Under the pieces are notes generated by a model that worked only from the letters and a program-made list of their open reading frames with translations, made no database searches and had not been told where the DNA came from. Of a stretch of 64,000 bases of DNA, positions 36,929-45,213 are shown one piece after another. A program made the translations under genes and the position numbers. The first letter of the stretch is position 1, and each line of letters begins with the position of its first letter. The stretch comes from Saprospiraceae bacterium (GTDB taxonomy: Bacteria; Bacteroidota; Bacteroidia; Chitinophagales; Saprospiraceae): contig JADJLG010000001.1 of NCBI GenBank assembly GCA_016710235.1, positions 2,593,501-2,657,500 of the forward strand. The letters are read 5' to 3'.

Positions 36929-37582
36929 TTATTTCCATTTAAGATTGAGTGCCAGACCGGCCTGCATTTGTGTCTGCTGAGCTGGAGCTAACTCTAAACT
37001 CAGGTCATCACTCACATTAAAAGTCATCAGGTGTCGATCCACGAAGGCATCAATACCATTTAATAAATAACAGATGACCAAAGCAATTTTACTGCGTTGG
37101 AGATTTTTATCATAATAATTTTTATATGCTACAATCCCTTCCAGACTAAGTGAATTTTTGAATTCGTCAATTGGATTGGATTTATTCATGACCCTGCTTT
37201 CAAAAGCATTATCATACCTGTTGTACTCCTTTTGATTCTGGTAAATCAAATATGCAGAAACTCCCAGAGCGCCATAGACTACAGGTACTTTCCAATATTT
37301 CTTGTTGTACACTTGTCCGGCACCCGGTATGATCAACGAATAAGCAAGGGCTCTGCCCGGCTTTCCTGCAAACAGTATTTTTAATACATTAGAACTCGAT
37401 TTTTTGGTCACAATTGCATTTGTATCTTTAATTTCATTTGTTTTTAGGATTTGAATGCTGTCTGTTTGAGCGTATGATAAACTTAATGAAAATAAAATAA
37501 GTGTAGATATGATCAATTGGTTTTTTAACCACCGGAATTTAGCAAGGCGTAATAAACAAATCTGCAAAATTGGAAACATCAA
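36929..37582 (-). CDS. DUF5683 domain protein
   Basis: 217 residues with a hydrophobic N-terminal segment ending LSLSYAQ, a short linker and the DUF5683 core: PGRALAYSLIIPGAGQVYNKKYWKVPVVYGALG with two hydrophobic helices, followed by KEYNRYDNAFESRV and NGIDAFVDRHLMTFNVSDDLSL. The family is widespread in Bacteroidota and regularly follows parB; here the gap is 1 base. Function is not established. Location is probably the envelope, since the chain has an export signal and ends with a beta-strand-like LALNLKWK. Confidence 0.85.
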   Translation of the reverse strand: MMFPILQICLLRLAKFRWLKNQLIISTLILFSLSLSYAQTDSIQILKTNEIKDTNAIVTKKSSSNVLKILFAGKPGRALAYSLIIPGAGQVYNKKYWKVPVVYGALGVSAYLIYQNQKEYNRYDNAFESRVMNKSNPIDEFKNSLSLEGIVAYKNYYDKNLQRSKIALVICYLLNGIDAFVDRHLMTFNVSDDLSLELAPAQQTQMQAGLALNLKWK

Positions 37583-37583
37583 T

Positions 37584-38477
37584 TTAGTTTTCTATAATTG
37601 AATCCAGAATAGCGTTCAATTCCTGATCAGAGTTAAATTTAATCACTATTTGACCTTGACCATTCGACTTTCTTGACAGATTAACTTTTGTACCCAACGT
37701 TTCAGAAAGTCTTCTTTCTATGGATTGAAGGTCAGAAACCGGGGACTTTGAGGCACTGATTTTAATTCTACCTTTTGCCCTTTGAAATCCGGAAGCTATT
37801 TTTTCCGCATCTCTGACTGACAAGTCTTTAGAAATAATGTCTTTGTATAATGTGATTTGTTGTAATGGATTTTCAATTCCTGCCAAAATCCTGGCATGTC
37901 CCATGCTTAGTTTTTTTTCTCTTACCGCATTTTGTATTTCCGGAGGCAATTTTAGCAATCGCGTATAATTACTAATTGTGCTTCTTTTTTTTCCTACTCT
38001 CTCCGAGAGTGATTCTTGTGTAATTTTACATTCATCGATCAAACGCTGAAATGTGATGGCTATTTCTATTGGAGTGAGATCTTCTCTTTGGATATTTTCA
38101 ACAAGAGCCATTTCGAGCATTTGAGTATCATCTGCATCCCTGACATATGCAGGAACCTCTTTGAGGCCTACTATTTTTGCTGCGCGATATCTTCTTTCTC
38201 CTGAGATTATTTCAAACTGTTTATCGGCTTTTTTGCGCAAAGTGAGCGGCTGTATGATGCCATAGGTCTTAATAGATGATGCCAACTCTTCCAGACCTTC
38301 CTGATCAAAAAAATTCCTTGGCTGGCCTGCATTGGCACTTATCCATTCGATAGGGATATTGTTCGTTTCAATTGTGCTTGAAATGTTCTGTCCGGAACTC
38401 GTTTTGGTATTATCTATTTTTTGGATATTTCCTAAGAGTGCTTTTAACCCTTTTCCAAGTTCATTTTTTTGATTCAT
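37584..38477 (-). CDS. parB: ParB chromosome-partitioning protein
   Basis: CTP-dependent DNA clamp that loads on parS and spreads. The 297-residue protein has the ParB/Srx CTPase domain with ISGERRYRAAK (GERRxRA), VENIQREDLTPIE, then the HTH (ESLSERVGKKRSTISNYTRLLKLP) and a C-terminal dimerisation region. It overlaps parA by 17 bases. I looked for a TGTTTCACGTGAAACA-type parS by eye and saw none in the window. Confidence 0.96.
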   Translation of the reverse strand: MNQKNELGKGLKALLGNIQKIDNTKTSSGQNISSTIETNNIPIEWISANAGQPRNFFDQEGLEELASSIKTYGIIQPLTLRKKADKQFEIISGERRYRAAKIVGLKEVPAYVRDADDTQMLEMALVENIQREDLTPIEIAITFQRLIDECKITQESLSERVGKKRSTISNYTRLLKLPPEIQNAVREKKLSMGHARILAGIENPLQQITLYKDIISKDLSVRDAEKIASGFQRAKGRIKISASKSPVSDLQSIERRLSETLGTKVNLSRKSNGQGQIVIKFNSDQELNAILDSIIEN

Positions 38478-39243
38478 TGTTCTTGTTTTTATTCATAAAC
38501 TCTGTTGCCAAATGAAGGAAATTTATGCTTCCTTTGCTCGCTGCATCATATAATACAACAGGTTTTTTGACAAGAGGGGCCTCAGTTATTTTTGAATTCC
38601 GGTGAATGATGGTATCAAAAATCGGCAAGTCAATATTCTCTTTAAGTTCTTTGATCACCATTGCGGATATTCTAAGCCTTTTGTCATACATGGATAACAG
38701 CACTCCTTCTATTTTTAGTTCAGGATTGAAGTTCTGCTGGACTATGGATATTGTGTTTTGAATTTTTGATAATCCTTCCAAAGCAAAAAGCTCACATTGG
38801 ATGGGGATAAGAACAGAATCAGCTGAGCACAATGCATTGACGGTCATCAAACCCAATGAGGGTAAGCAGTCGATGAAAATAAAATCATATTCATCTTTGA
38901 CCTGATTGATCACATTCCTGAGGACCAGTTCCCGATTTGGCATATTGACCAATTCAATATCGGCTCCTACAAGATCAATATTACTTGGAAGTAAGAACAG
39001 ATAAGGAGTGGTTGTTTCCACTATGGCTTCATGTGGATCAGCGCCTTCGATCATACATTCATACAGCGTAGTCTCCTGAATGTTCTGGTCTGCCCCTGTG
39101 CCGGATGTAGAGTTGGCTTGAGGATCGGCATCTATTAGGAGAACTTTTTTTTCTAAAATGGCGAGGCAGGAAGCTAGATTGATGGCGGTAGTTGTTTTGC
39201 CTACACCCCCTTTTTGATTTGCGATAGCGATCACTTTCCCCAT
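38461..39243 (-). CDS. parA: ParA chromosome-partitioning ATPase
   Basis: Walker-type ATPase driving chromosome segregation with ParB. I start at MGKVIAIANQKGG (3 codons inside the longest frame), giving 260 residues. It has the deviant Walker A KGGVGKTT with signature Lys, LLIDADPQANST, and DFIFIDCLPSLG. It is the first gene of parA-parB-DUF5683. A full TACCTTTG -7 element ends only 6 bases before the ATG, so the mRNA should be leaderless or nearly so. Confidence 0.96.
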   Translation of the reverse strand: MGKVIAIANQKGGVGKTTTAINLASCLAILEKKVLLIDADPQANSTSGTGADQNIQETTLYECMIEGADPHEAIVETTTPYLFLLPSNIDLVGADIELVNMPNRELVLRNVINQVKDEYDFIFIDCLPSLGLMTVNALCSADSVLIPIQCELFALEGLSKIQNTISIVQQNFNPELKIEGVLLSMYDKRLRISAMVIKELKENIDLPIFDTIIHRNSKITEAPLVKKPVVLYDAASKGSINFLHLATEFMNKNKNNESKK

Positions 39244-39249
39244 AAAAAG

Positions 39250-39257
39250 CAAAGGTA
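39250..39257 (-). promoter_or_regulatory. -7 element of the parAB operon, adjacent to the start codon
   Basis: TACCTTTG on the minus strand lies 6 bases upstream of the parA ATG. A transcript beginning at the expected distance would have almost no 5' leader. Confidence 0.5.
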
Positions 39258-39310
39258 GTCAAAATACTCGGAGCAGCTCATCCCGAAGAAACAGCATTAT
39301 GGGAGATTTC

Positions 39311-39904
39311 CTATAAAATCCGTTTGATAAACTGCAATTCCGGGAAGCGGGCGACCTCATCAGGACTGATATATGTATTGTTAGCTTTAAATTTGATATT
39401 CGCTTTTTTGAATGCTGATGCCACCAATTCTGAACAGATATAACTTCTGTTGCGCTCTTTCTTACCTACTTTAAACATCACCCGCAATAAAATTCGAAAA
39501 ATCTCCCAGTTGTCATAAGGTCTTGTCAACTCGTCAAGACCAAAACTAATCACTTGCTTTAGTTCGTTCTGACTAATAGGTGTATTCAATCTCGCCAACA
39601 ACATATAACCCTTGTAAGGCCTATGATTGCCATGATAATCTTTCAAATATTTTGATAAGGGTGCCAATCGAACTCCGTAGATGATTTCTGCTTCGAGTAT
39701 TAAGATCCTGTCGAGATATTCATCTTTGTAAATGATCCCTACATGGCTGAACATGGATTTGCTAAAATATCGTATCCACTTTGAAATCCAATATCTTCCG
39801 GAGCAGAATACTAAATCTCCGGTTTGCAAATCTTCCCTAACGGTGGCATAAGGGACAACAGGAATTTGCTTGATTTCACGAATACTATTAGGTCGGGATA
39901 ACAT
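39311..39904 (-). CDS. YiiX/YebB-like NlpC/P60-type cysteine hydrolase
   Basis: 197 residues of the permuted NlpC/P60 (YiiX, DUF830-like) group. Visible motifs are LQTGDLVFCSG, MFSHVGIIYKD (catalytic His region) and SYICSELVASAF (Cys region); in this group order the Cys and His occur in these two blocks. There is no signal peptide, so action in the cytoplasm or on lipids is possible; some family members act on amide bonds in peptides or lipids. It is divergent from the S24-type regulator, with 110 bases between them. Confidence 0.85.
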   Translation of the reverse strand: MLSRPNSIREIKQIPVVPYATVREDLQTGDLVFCSGRYWISKWIRYFSKSMFSHVGIIYKDEYLDRILILEAEIIYGVRLAPLSKYLKDYHGNHRPYKGYMLLARLNTPISQNELKQVISFGLDELTRPYDNWEIFRILLRVMFKVGKKERNRSYICSELVASAFKKANIKFKANNTYISPDEVARFPELQFIKRIL

Positions 39905-39926
39905 GCTTTAAAAAATCTAGCTGCAA

Positions 39927-39934
39927 CAAAGATA
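39927..39934 (-). promoter_or_regulatory. -7 element for the YiiX-like gene
   Basis: TATCTTTG on the minus strand, a full TAnnTTTG match, ends 22 bases before the ATG. Confidence 0.45.
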
Positions 39935-39962
39935 CTGGACTTCATTGGTCATATTATAAATA

Positions 39963-39993
39963 TTTGTTATAAATAAAATTTAATGTAACTTTA
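39963..39993 (+). promoter_or_regulatory. Promoter of the S24-type regulator gene
   Basis: TTTG at 39963-39966 and TAACTTTA at 39986-39993 are separated by 19 bases, a good Bacteroidota spacing. The second element matches TAnnTTTG at seven of eight positions. It lies 21 bases before the ATG. The divergent promoter of the YiiX-like gene lies about 30 bases away. Confidence 0.55.
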
Positions 39994-40014
39994 CAGTTCA
40001 AATCAAACGAAGCA

Positions 40015-40839
40015 ATGATACACGTTTTGACTGAGAGATTTATACAGGTTTACGAAAAACTCCTGTCTTCTCATGAAATTCGTTCAGCCCGTCAGTTTGC
40101 AGCAAAATTGGAATGCCTGCCACAATCCCTTCATCCAATATTGAAAGGAAGACGAGATATTAGTTTAGAGTTGTTAGAGAAAGTGGTTCGTTGCTTTCCA
40201 GTTCGTGCAGAATACTTGTTTACAGGTAAAGGTCCTATGTTGGTCAATGAGATCAGCACCAAGGAAATTCAAGTATTGGCTGTCATTACAGATCATTCCA
40301 ATAATGAGAAAATCGTACATGTACCTTTACCAGCCCATGCGGGTTATGCTGCACAATATGCAGATGTGGAATTTATTAATTCTCTTCCAAGGTATTCTTT
40401 ACCACAATTTGATCTGTTGCCGGATTGTTCATTGCGGTCATTTGAAGTTTGTGGGGAGAGCATGATGCCCACTTTATTTGATAATGATATCATCATCAGC
40501 AGCTATTTGCATCGTATCAACTGGCAATCTAAAATCAATTCCGCAGATATTTTTATTGTGATTCACAACAATGGAATCGTTGTTAAAAGACTAACTAATC
40601 GCCTAAGGGAAGAACAATGCATTTTACTACATTCCGATAATTCAGACTTTAGCTCGTATTCTATGCACATTTCTGAGGTAAAGGAAATCTGGAAGGTGGA
40701 AGCTAAAATTAGTACACGTCTTCAGAAGCCTGAAACCGTATTGTCAGAATCAGAACAAGGCTTTGGTCAACTGAGAAATGCTATTGAAAAACAGGTTTCT
40801 TTATTAGAAAAAATAGCGGATAAAATGGATATCAATTGA
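40015..40839 (+). CDS. HTH regulator with S24 (LexA/CI-like) peptidase domain
   Basis: 274 residues: an N-terminal XRE-like helix-turn-helix (RSARQFAAKLECLPQSLHPILKGRRDIS, residues 23-50) and a C-terminal S24 domain with nucleophile Ser149 in CGESMMPT and general-base Lys191 in GIVVKRL. An Ala-Gly pair at 109-110 (PAHAGY) sits where LexA-type proteins self-cleave. Bacteroidota have many such solitary regulators; some sense DNA damage, others are not cleaved. Its targets are unknown. The C-terminal 45 residues look like a coiled coil that could dimerise. Confidence 0.88.
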   Translation: MIHVLTERFIQVYEKLLSSHEIRSARQFAAKLECLPQSLHPILKGRRDISLELLEKVVRCFPVRAEYLFTGKGPMLVNEISTKEIQVLAVITDHSNNEKIVHVPLPAHAGYAAQYADVEFINSLPRYSLPQFDLLPDCSLRSFEVCGESMMPTLFDNDIIISSYLHRINWQSKINSADIFIVIHNNGIVVKRLTNRLREEQCILLHSDNSDFSSYSMHISEVKEIWKVEAKISTRLQKPETVLSESEQGFGQLRNAIEKQVSLLEKIADKMDIN

Positions 40840-40864
40840 ATTTTCAAGCCATATTTTTTTTGTA

Positions 40865-42841
40865 ATGAATGAATTGTCTAATAAATTGTGGACACCGGGA
40901 GAAGATGAAATTATAAAGAGCCACCTGCAAAATTTTACAAATCATATTCAATCCAAATATCAACTTCATTTTCCTTCTTATGACGAATTGTGGAAGTGGT
41001 CCGTTGACGAAATAGATTTATTCTGGAAGGAAATATTGGAATATTTTGAGGTGCAATATTCTGGTCATTATTCTCAAGTGCGCAACGAATCTCCAATGCC
41101 TTATACGAAATGGTTTGAAGGTATTTCTCTTAATTATGCAGAGCACATTTTTAGAAAGAAGACAAGTAAATTTCCTGCAATAATATCCCTCACCGAAACG
41201 CAAGAAGCCAAGTATCTGAATTGGGATCAACTTGAACAATCTTGTGCAAGATTGCAAAATTATTTGTTTGAATTTGGTATGCGAAAATCAGACAGGATAG
41301 CTGCTTATTTGCCCAATATTTCTGAAGCTTCAATTGGACTATTGACTTCAATGAGCATGGGCTGTATATGGAGTTCCTGTTCACCCGATTTTGGCGTAAG
41401 CAGTGTAGTTGATCGATTTCAGCAAATTGAACCGAAAGTATTACTTGCCGTAGATGGCTACACCTATGGTGGTAAAACTTTTGATTCAAGAGAAAATGTA
41501 AAAGAAATCACACAAAAAATTCCAAGCATTCAACTGGTGATATGGATATCAAATCTCGGCTATGAGTTTGTTTCAGAAGGAATGAATGTGGGCTGGAATG
41601 AGATCATGAAAATTGATGCTGCTGATTCTTTGTGCTTTGAACGGGTTCCATTTGATCACCCCATTTGGATATTATATTCTTCAGGAACTACCGGACTGCC
41701 TAAGGCGATTACACATTCACAAGGCGGGATGTTACTGGAGCATCTTAAATATTTGCATTTGCAAAATGATGTCCATGAAGGAGAGCGTTTTTTCTGGTAC
41801 TCGACAACCGGCTGGATGATGTGGAATTTTGTACATGCTTCGATGCTAGCCGGTGCCACAGCAGTGCTATATGATGGAAGTGCAGCGTTTCCTCATTTGG
41901 ATTTCATCTGGTCGTTGGCTGATCATCTAGGCTTGCAGCATTTGGGTACTAGTGCGCCTTATATTGTTGCCTGCATGAAAGCCCAGTTGGCCATCAGCGA
42001 AAAGTTTCCATTAACACAACTTAGAAGCATCGGCTCAACAGGTTCTCCCTTACCTCCGGAAGCCTTCGATTATATTTACCAGCAGGTTCACAAAGAGGTT
42101 TGGCTCTGCTCTATGAGTGGCGGTACAGACGTCTGCACAGCTTTTGTGGGCTCAGCCATTAATAAACCTGTATACAAAAGTGAAATCCAGGCACGCGCAT
42201 TGGGAGTGGATCTACATGCTTGGGATGAAGATGGAAATTCAGTTATAGGACAAGTAGGCGAAATGGTAATTACCAAAGCTTTGCCCTGCATGCCTGTATA
42301 TTTTTGGAAGGACCAAAATTATTCACGATATCGTGCCTCTTATTTTGAGATGTATCCTGATGTGTGGCTGCATGGCGACTGGGTAGAAATTACAGGTCAT
42401 GGAGGTGTGATTATCTATGGAAGAAGTGACGCCACATTGAACCGGCATGGAGTTCGAATCGGGACAGCAGAGATCTATAATGTGATCAATCAGTTTTCGG
42501 AAATCAGAGATGCCATTGTAATCAATCTGGAACTGAGCAACGGAGATCATTTTATGCCCTTATTTATTGCGATGAATCAGGGAGAATTCCTATCCAATGA
42601 ACTCATAGATAGGCTAAAAAAAGCACTCAGGAGCCAATATTCACCAAGACACGTTCCGGATGAGTGGGTTGTGGTGCCCGATATACCTTACACGATTAGT
42701 GGAAAAAAGATGGAAAGTCCGGTTAAAAAAGTGTTACTGCGAAAGGACTTATCCAAAGCTTACAACGCCGATGCGATGAGAAATCCCGACAGTATGGATT
42801 TCTTTAAGCAATATGCCAAAGAAAAAGCATTTGAAGTTTAG
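40865..42841 (+). CDS. Acetoacetate--CoA ligase
   Basis: ANL-superfamily adenylating enzyme activating acetoacetate. At 658 residues it is the family's length. It has an ACAS N-terminal region (WFEGISLNYAEHIF), the P-loop-like SSGTTGLPKAITHSQGG near residue 270, HLGTSAPYI, GSTGSPLPPEAF, GGTDVCTAF, YGRSDATLNRHGVRIG and the catalytic Lys in PYTISGKKMESPVKK. AacS is favoured over acetyl-CoA synthetase by the N-terminal sequence and the TDVC motif. Its stop overlaps the MCE gene's stop tail-to-tail by 4 bases. Confidence 0.92.
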   Translation: MNELSNKLWTPGEDEIIKSHLQNFTNHIQSKYQLHFPSYDELWKWSVDEIDLFWKEILEYFEVQYSGHYSQVRNESPMPYTKWFEGISLNYAEHIFRKKTSKFPAIISLTETQEAKYLNWDQLEQSCARLQNYLFEFGMRKSDRIAAYLPNISEASIGLLTSMSMGCIWSSCSPDFGVSSVVDRFQQIEPKVLLAVDGYTYGGKTFDSRENVKEITQKIPSIQLVIWISNLGYEFVSEGMNVGWNEIMKIDAADSLCFERVPFDHPIWILYSSGTTGLPKAITHSQGGMLLEHLKYLHLQNDVHEGERFFWYSTTGWMMWNFVHASMLAGATAVLYDGSAAFPHLDFIWSLADHLGLQHLGTSAPYIVACMKAQLAISEKFPLTQLRSIGSTGSPLPPEAFDYIYQQVHKEVWLCSMSGGTDVCTAFVGSAINKPVYKSEIQARALGVDLHAWDEDGNSVIGQVGEMVITKALPCMPVYFWKDQNYSRYRASYFEMYPDVWLHGDWVEITGHGGVIIYGRSDATLNRHGVRIGTAEIYNVINQFSEIRDAIVINLELSNGDHFMPLFIAMNQGEFLSNELIDRLKKALRSQYSPRHVPDEWVVVPDIPYTISGKKMESPVKKVLLRKDLSKAYNADAMRNPDSMDFFKQYAKEKAFEV

Positions 42842-43914
42842 TTCTTTTGCTTTTCAGGGTCCGCGGGATCATTTTCCGGGAGGACGTACCTGTCACCTTT
42901 ACCCCTAAAGACAGAAACATGGATATACCTTTGGGGATTTAGTCTGATATCTTGAAGGAGCAGCTCCATGTTTTTTGATGTTTTGTCAAGATTGGTATAA
43001 AGGCTTTGATCTTTTATTAATTTTCCTAATGTTCCCTGACCAGAATTTACCTGTGTGATCATTTGGTTCAGTTGGGTGAATGATTTTTGACTTTCCGACA
43101 GCATTTTATTCAATTCAGCAATAGTCTTTTTACTCTCGTCTACTGTTAGGTCAAGTTTATTAACCAATTTTGTCGGTTCGGACTTTTTAATCTCCTCAGA
43201 GATTTGCTCCAAGTTGGTCACGGTTCGATTAATAGAATTTGAATTTTTCGCTAAAGTAGATGTGAGGACATCAGTACTTTGAAGTGTGCTATGAATATGT
43301 TTGGAGGAAGCATCAAGCAATTTGCTGATTTGCTCTGAGATAGAATTGATATTATAAATCGTCTTATTGAGGTTTTTGATTGTCATGGAGAGTTGAGAAC
43401 TGGCTCCCGGATCAGTGATCGAGTCAAATGCAAGACGGACTTCTCTGCTGGCAGTCTGTATATAGTCCACCATTTCACCTTTTGGAAACATTGTACCCAA
43501 TATGCTTTCGCTAGCGCCTTTGATGATTGAGAATTCAGGTATACAATCTTCACCCATGCAATGATGGTCAAAAACGAGCTCAATGACTTTTCCTCCCATC
43601 AAGCCCGCAGACTTAAGCACAGCCGTAGTATTTTGAGGGAGCTTAATACCATTCCTGATATCAATGGTGACCTGGACACGTGATGTTGATGTTGGATCCA
43701 ACTCTATTTTGATAACTGATCCCACTTTAATACCACGTATCAAAACTGGGGAAGAAGTCTCCAGCATATCTACATAATCATAGTAGATATAATAAGACTT
43801 TGATTTATCTAATAAATTATTTCCCTTGAGATATTTAAATCCAAATATAAGTAAGGTTAAAGTGACTATCCCAAGGATGCCAATTTTTACTTCGTTGCTT
43901 ATGTTAAGTTTCAA
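42838..43914 (-). CDS. MCE/MlaD family lipid-transport protein
   Basis: Substrate-binding, membrane-anchored component of MCE-type phospholipid transport. The 358-residue protein has one N-terminal helix (KIGILGIVTLTLLIFGFKYLKG, about residues 11-32), an MCE domain (LETSSPVLIRGIKVGSVIKIELD, then AVLKSAGLMGGKVIELVF), and a long helical region rich in Ser/Asn/Leu that would form the hexameric tunnel. The ATPase and permease (MlaF/MlaE) are not in the window. It lies downstream of the amidase on the same strand, as is common in Bacteroidota, 78 bases apart. Confidence 0.92.
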   Translation of the reverse strand: MKLNISNEVKIGILGIVTLTLLIFGFKYLKGNNLLDKSKSYYIYYDYVDMLETSSPVLIRGIKVGSVIKIELDPTSTSRVQVTIDIRNGIKLPQNTTAVLKSAGLMGGKVIELVFDHHCMGEDCIPEFSIIKGASESILGTMFPKGEMVDYIQTASREVRLAFDSITDPGASSQLSMTIKNLNKTIYNINSISEQISKLLDASSKHIHSTLQSTDVLTSTLAKNSNSINRTVTNLEQISEEIKKSEPTKLVNKLDLTVDESKKTIAELNKMLSESQKSFTQLNQMITQVNSGQGTLGKLIKDQSLYTNLDKTSKNMELLLQDIRLNPQRYIHVSVFRGKGDRYVLPENDPADPEKQKN

Positions 43915-43992
43915 TATGAAGATTTATATCTCAGGTTAAAACGCAAAATTAGTTCTTTTTGCTGATATGTTTGGGCTAATACTGAAATGCCA

Positions 43993-45144
43993 CTATTCTT
44001 TGAAATGCACCAAGAATGCATCTTTAAAACCAAGCGCACGGATTCTTTCCTTTTCAGCTGTAGCAGCCTCTTTATCTGAAAAACAGCCCACATAGTATTT
44101 GAAATAATCTGATTCTTGTTGTTGCGTACATTGTGGTAGCTGCTGCCAAAGCCGATGTGATTTGTCTATTTCTTTTTTAAAGCTAGCGGCTACCTGCACT
44201 TTGTAAATAGTCTTCGAGTCACTGAGTGCTTGAACTCCTATATTTGATTCCTCCGGGTGTTTTACCACCCATGTCTCCTCATTCAATGGGGCAATTGAAT
44301 AGGCAGCAAGACCTTCCGGAATAATTGTGTAGAATTTTGAATTGAGGTAATCCACAACAGAACGATTGATCATTTCACTGATTTCTTCCTGGCCCTGGTC
44401 AGAGCCAAGGTATATTTCTTCATCAGCATGGGATATATATCCAGCTTCGATGAGAATCGAAGGGCAATTGGATTGATGTAACACTAGGAAACCCGCTTGT
44501 TTTACTCCGCGACTACCTCCGGGATGACTACCACCAAAGGAGGATTCGACCATTCTGGCTATTTCAAGACTCTGCTTGTTTCTCAAGGATTGGAACTGAG
44601 AACTGAGGATGTAACTCTCTGGGCTGTTGAAATCATAGGTGTCATAGTGGATGTCGTGATCATTTTCAAGAAAAATCGAAGCGTTTTCTCTTCTGGAAAC
44701 ATCCAGATTCTCTTGCAACTTGTGCAATCCCATTACGTAAGTTTCTGTCCCTCTGGTTTTAGCAGCATTCGTTGGCATTGCGTTGCAGTGGATTGAAATC
44801 AATAAGTCAGCTTTGGATTGATTTGCAATCGAAGTCCGTTCGTGCAATGGGATGAATCTATCGTCTTCGCGAGTGAGTATCACCGTGCACCCGGGAACAG
44901 TGCTGAACAGTTTATCTCGCAGCTTGGTAGCAAGTAGCAGGCAGATGTCTTTTTCTTTGAAATATTGACCCTTTGCGCCTGGATCTTTGCCACCATGTCC
45001 AGGGTCCAAAACAATGACAGGACCCGAAATATTCTTTAAATTTGCGGCATACAGGGTAGATGCATTAAAAATAAGTGTTAAATGCTGAAAAGTCATTACC
45101 AACAGACACAAAATGCCCGTTGAAAGACGGTCGTAGTTTTTCAT
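43993..45144 (-). CDS. N-acetylmuramoyl-L-alanine amidase with SPOR domain
   Basis: Zinc amidase (Amidase_3) that removes stem peptides from peptidoglycan. The 383-residue protein has an N-terminal export signal ending LYAAN, then VIVLDPGHGGKDPGAKG (zinc His), KEKDICLLLA (zinc Glu), ISIHCNAMP (zinc His) and CPSILIEAGYISHADEE (catalytic Glu). The last ~75 residues form a SPOR-like domain (YKVQVAASFKKEIDKS, YKYYVGCFSDKEAATAEKERI). SPOR plus amidase suggests a daughter-cell separation enzyme. It is divergent from lptD, with 69 bases between. Confidence 0.95.
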   Translation of the reverse strand: MKNYDRLSTGILCLLVMTFQHLTLIFNASTLYAANLKNISGPVIVLDPGHGGKDPGAKGQYFKEKDICLLLATKLRDKLFSTVPGCTVILTREDDRFIPLHERTSIANQSKADLLISIHCNAMPTNAAKTRGTETYVMGLHKLQENLDVSRRENASIFLENDHDIHYDTYDFNSPESYILSSQFQSLRNKQSLEIARMVESSFGGSHPGGSRGVKQAGFLVLHQSNCPSILIEAGYISHADEEIYLGSDQGQEEISEMINRSVVDYLNSKFYTIIPEGLAAYSIAPLNEETWVVKHPEESNIGVQALSDSKTIYKVQVAASFKKEIDKSHRLWQQLPQCTQQQESDYFKYYVGCFSDKEAATAEKERIRALGFKDAFLVHFKE

Positions 45145-45163
45145 GTAAAGCCTTTAGTCGGTA

Positions 45164-45171
45164 CAAATATA
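45164..45171 (-). promoter_or_regulatory. -7 element for the amidase gene
   Basis: TATATTTG on the minus strand, a full TAnnTTTG match, ends 19 bases before the ATG in the 69-bp spacer shared with lptD. Confidence 0.4.
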
Positions 45172-45213
45172 AACATATATTATAATTTTATATATAAAAC
45201 ATACTATTTTTTA

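Noticed and set aside
37584..39243. parS site near parAB
   Set aside because: No TGTTTCACGTGAAACA-like palindrome could be found by eye. A degenerate parS may exist elsewhere, so none is reported.
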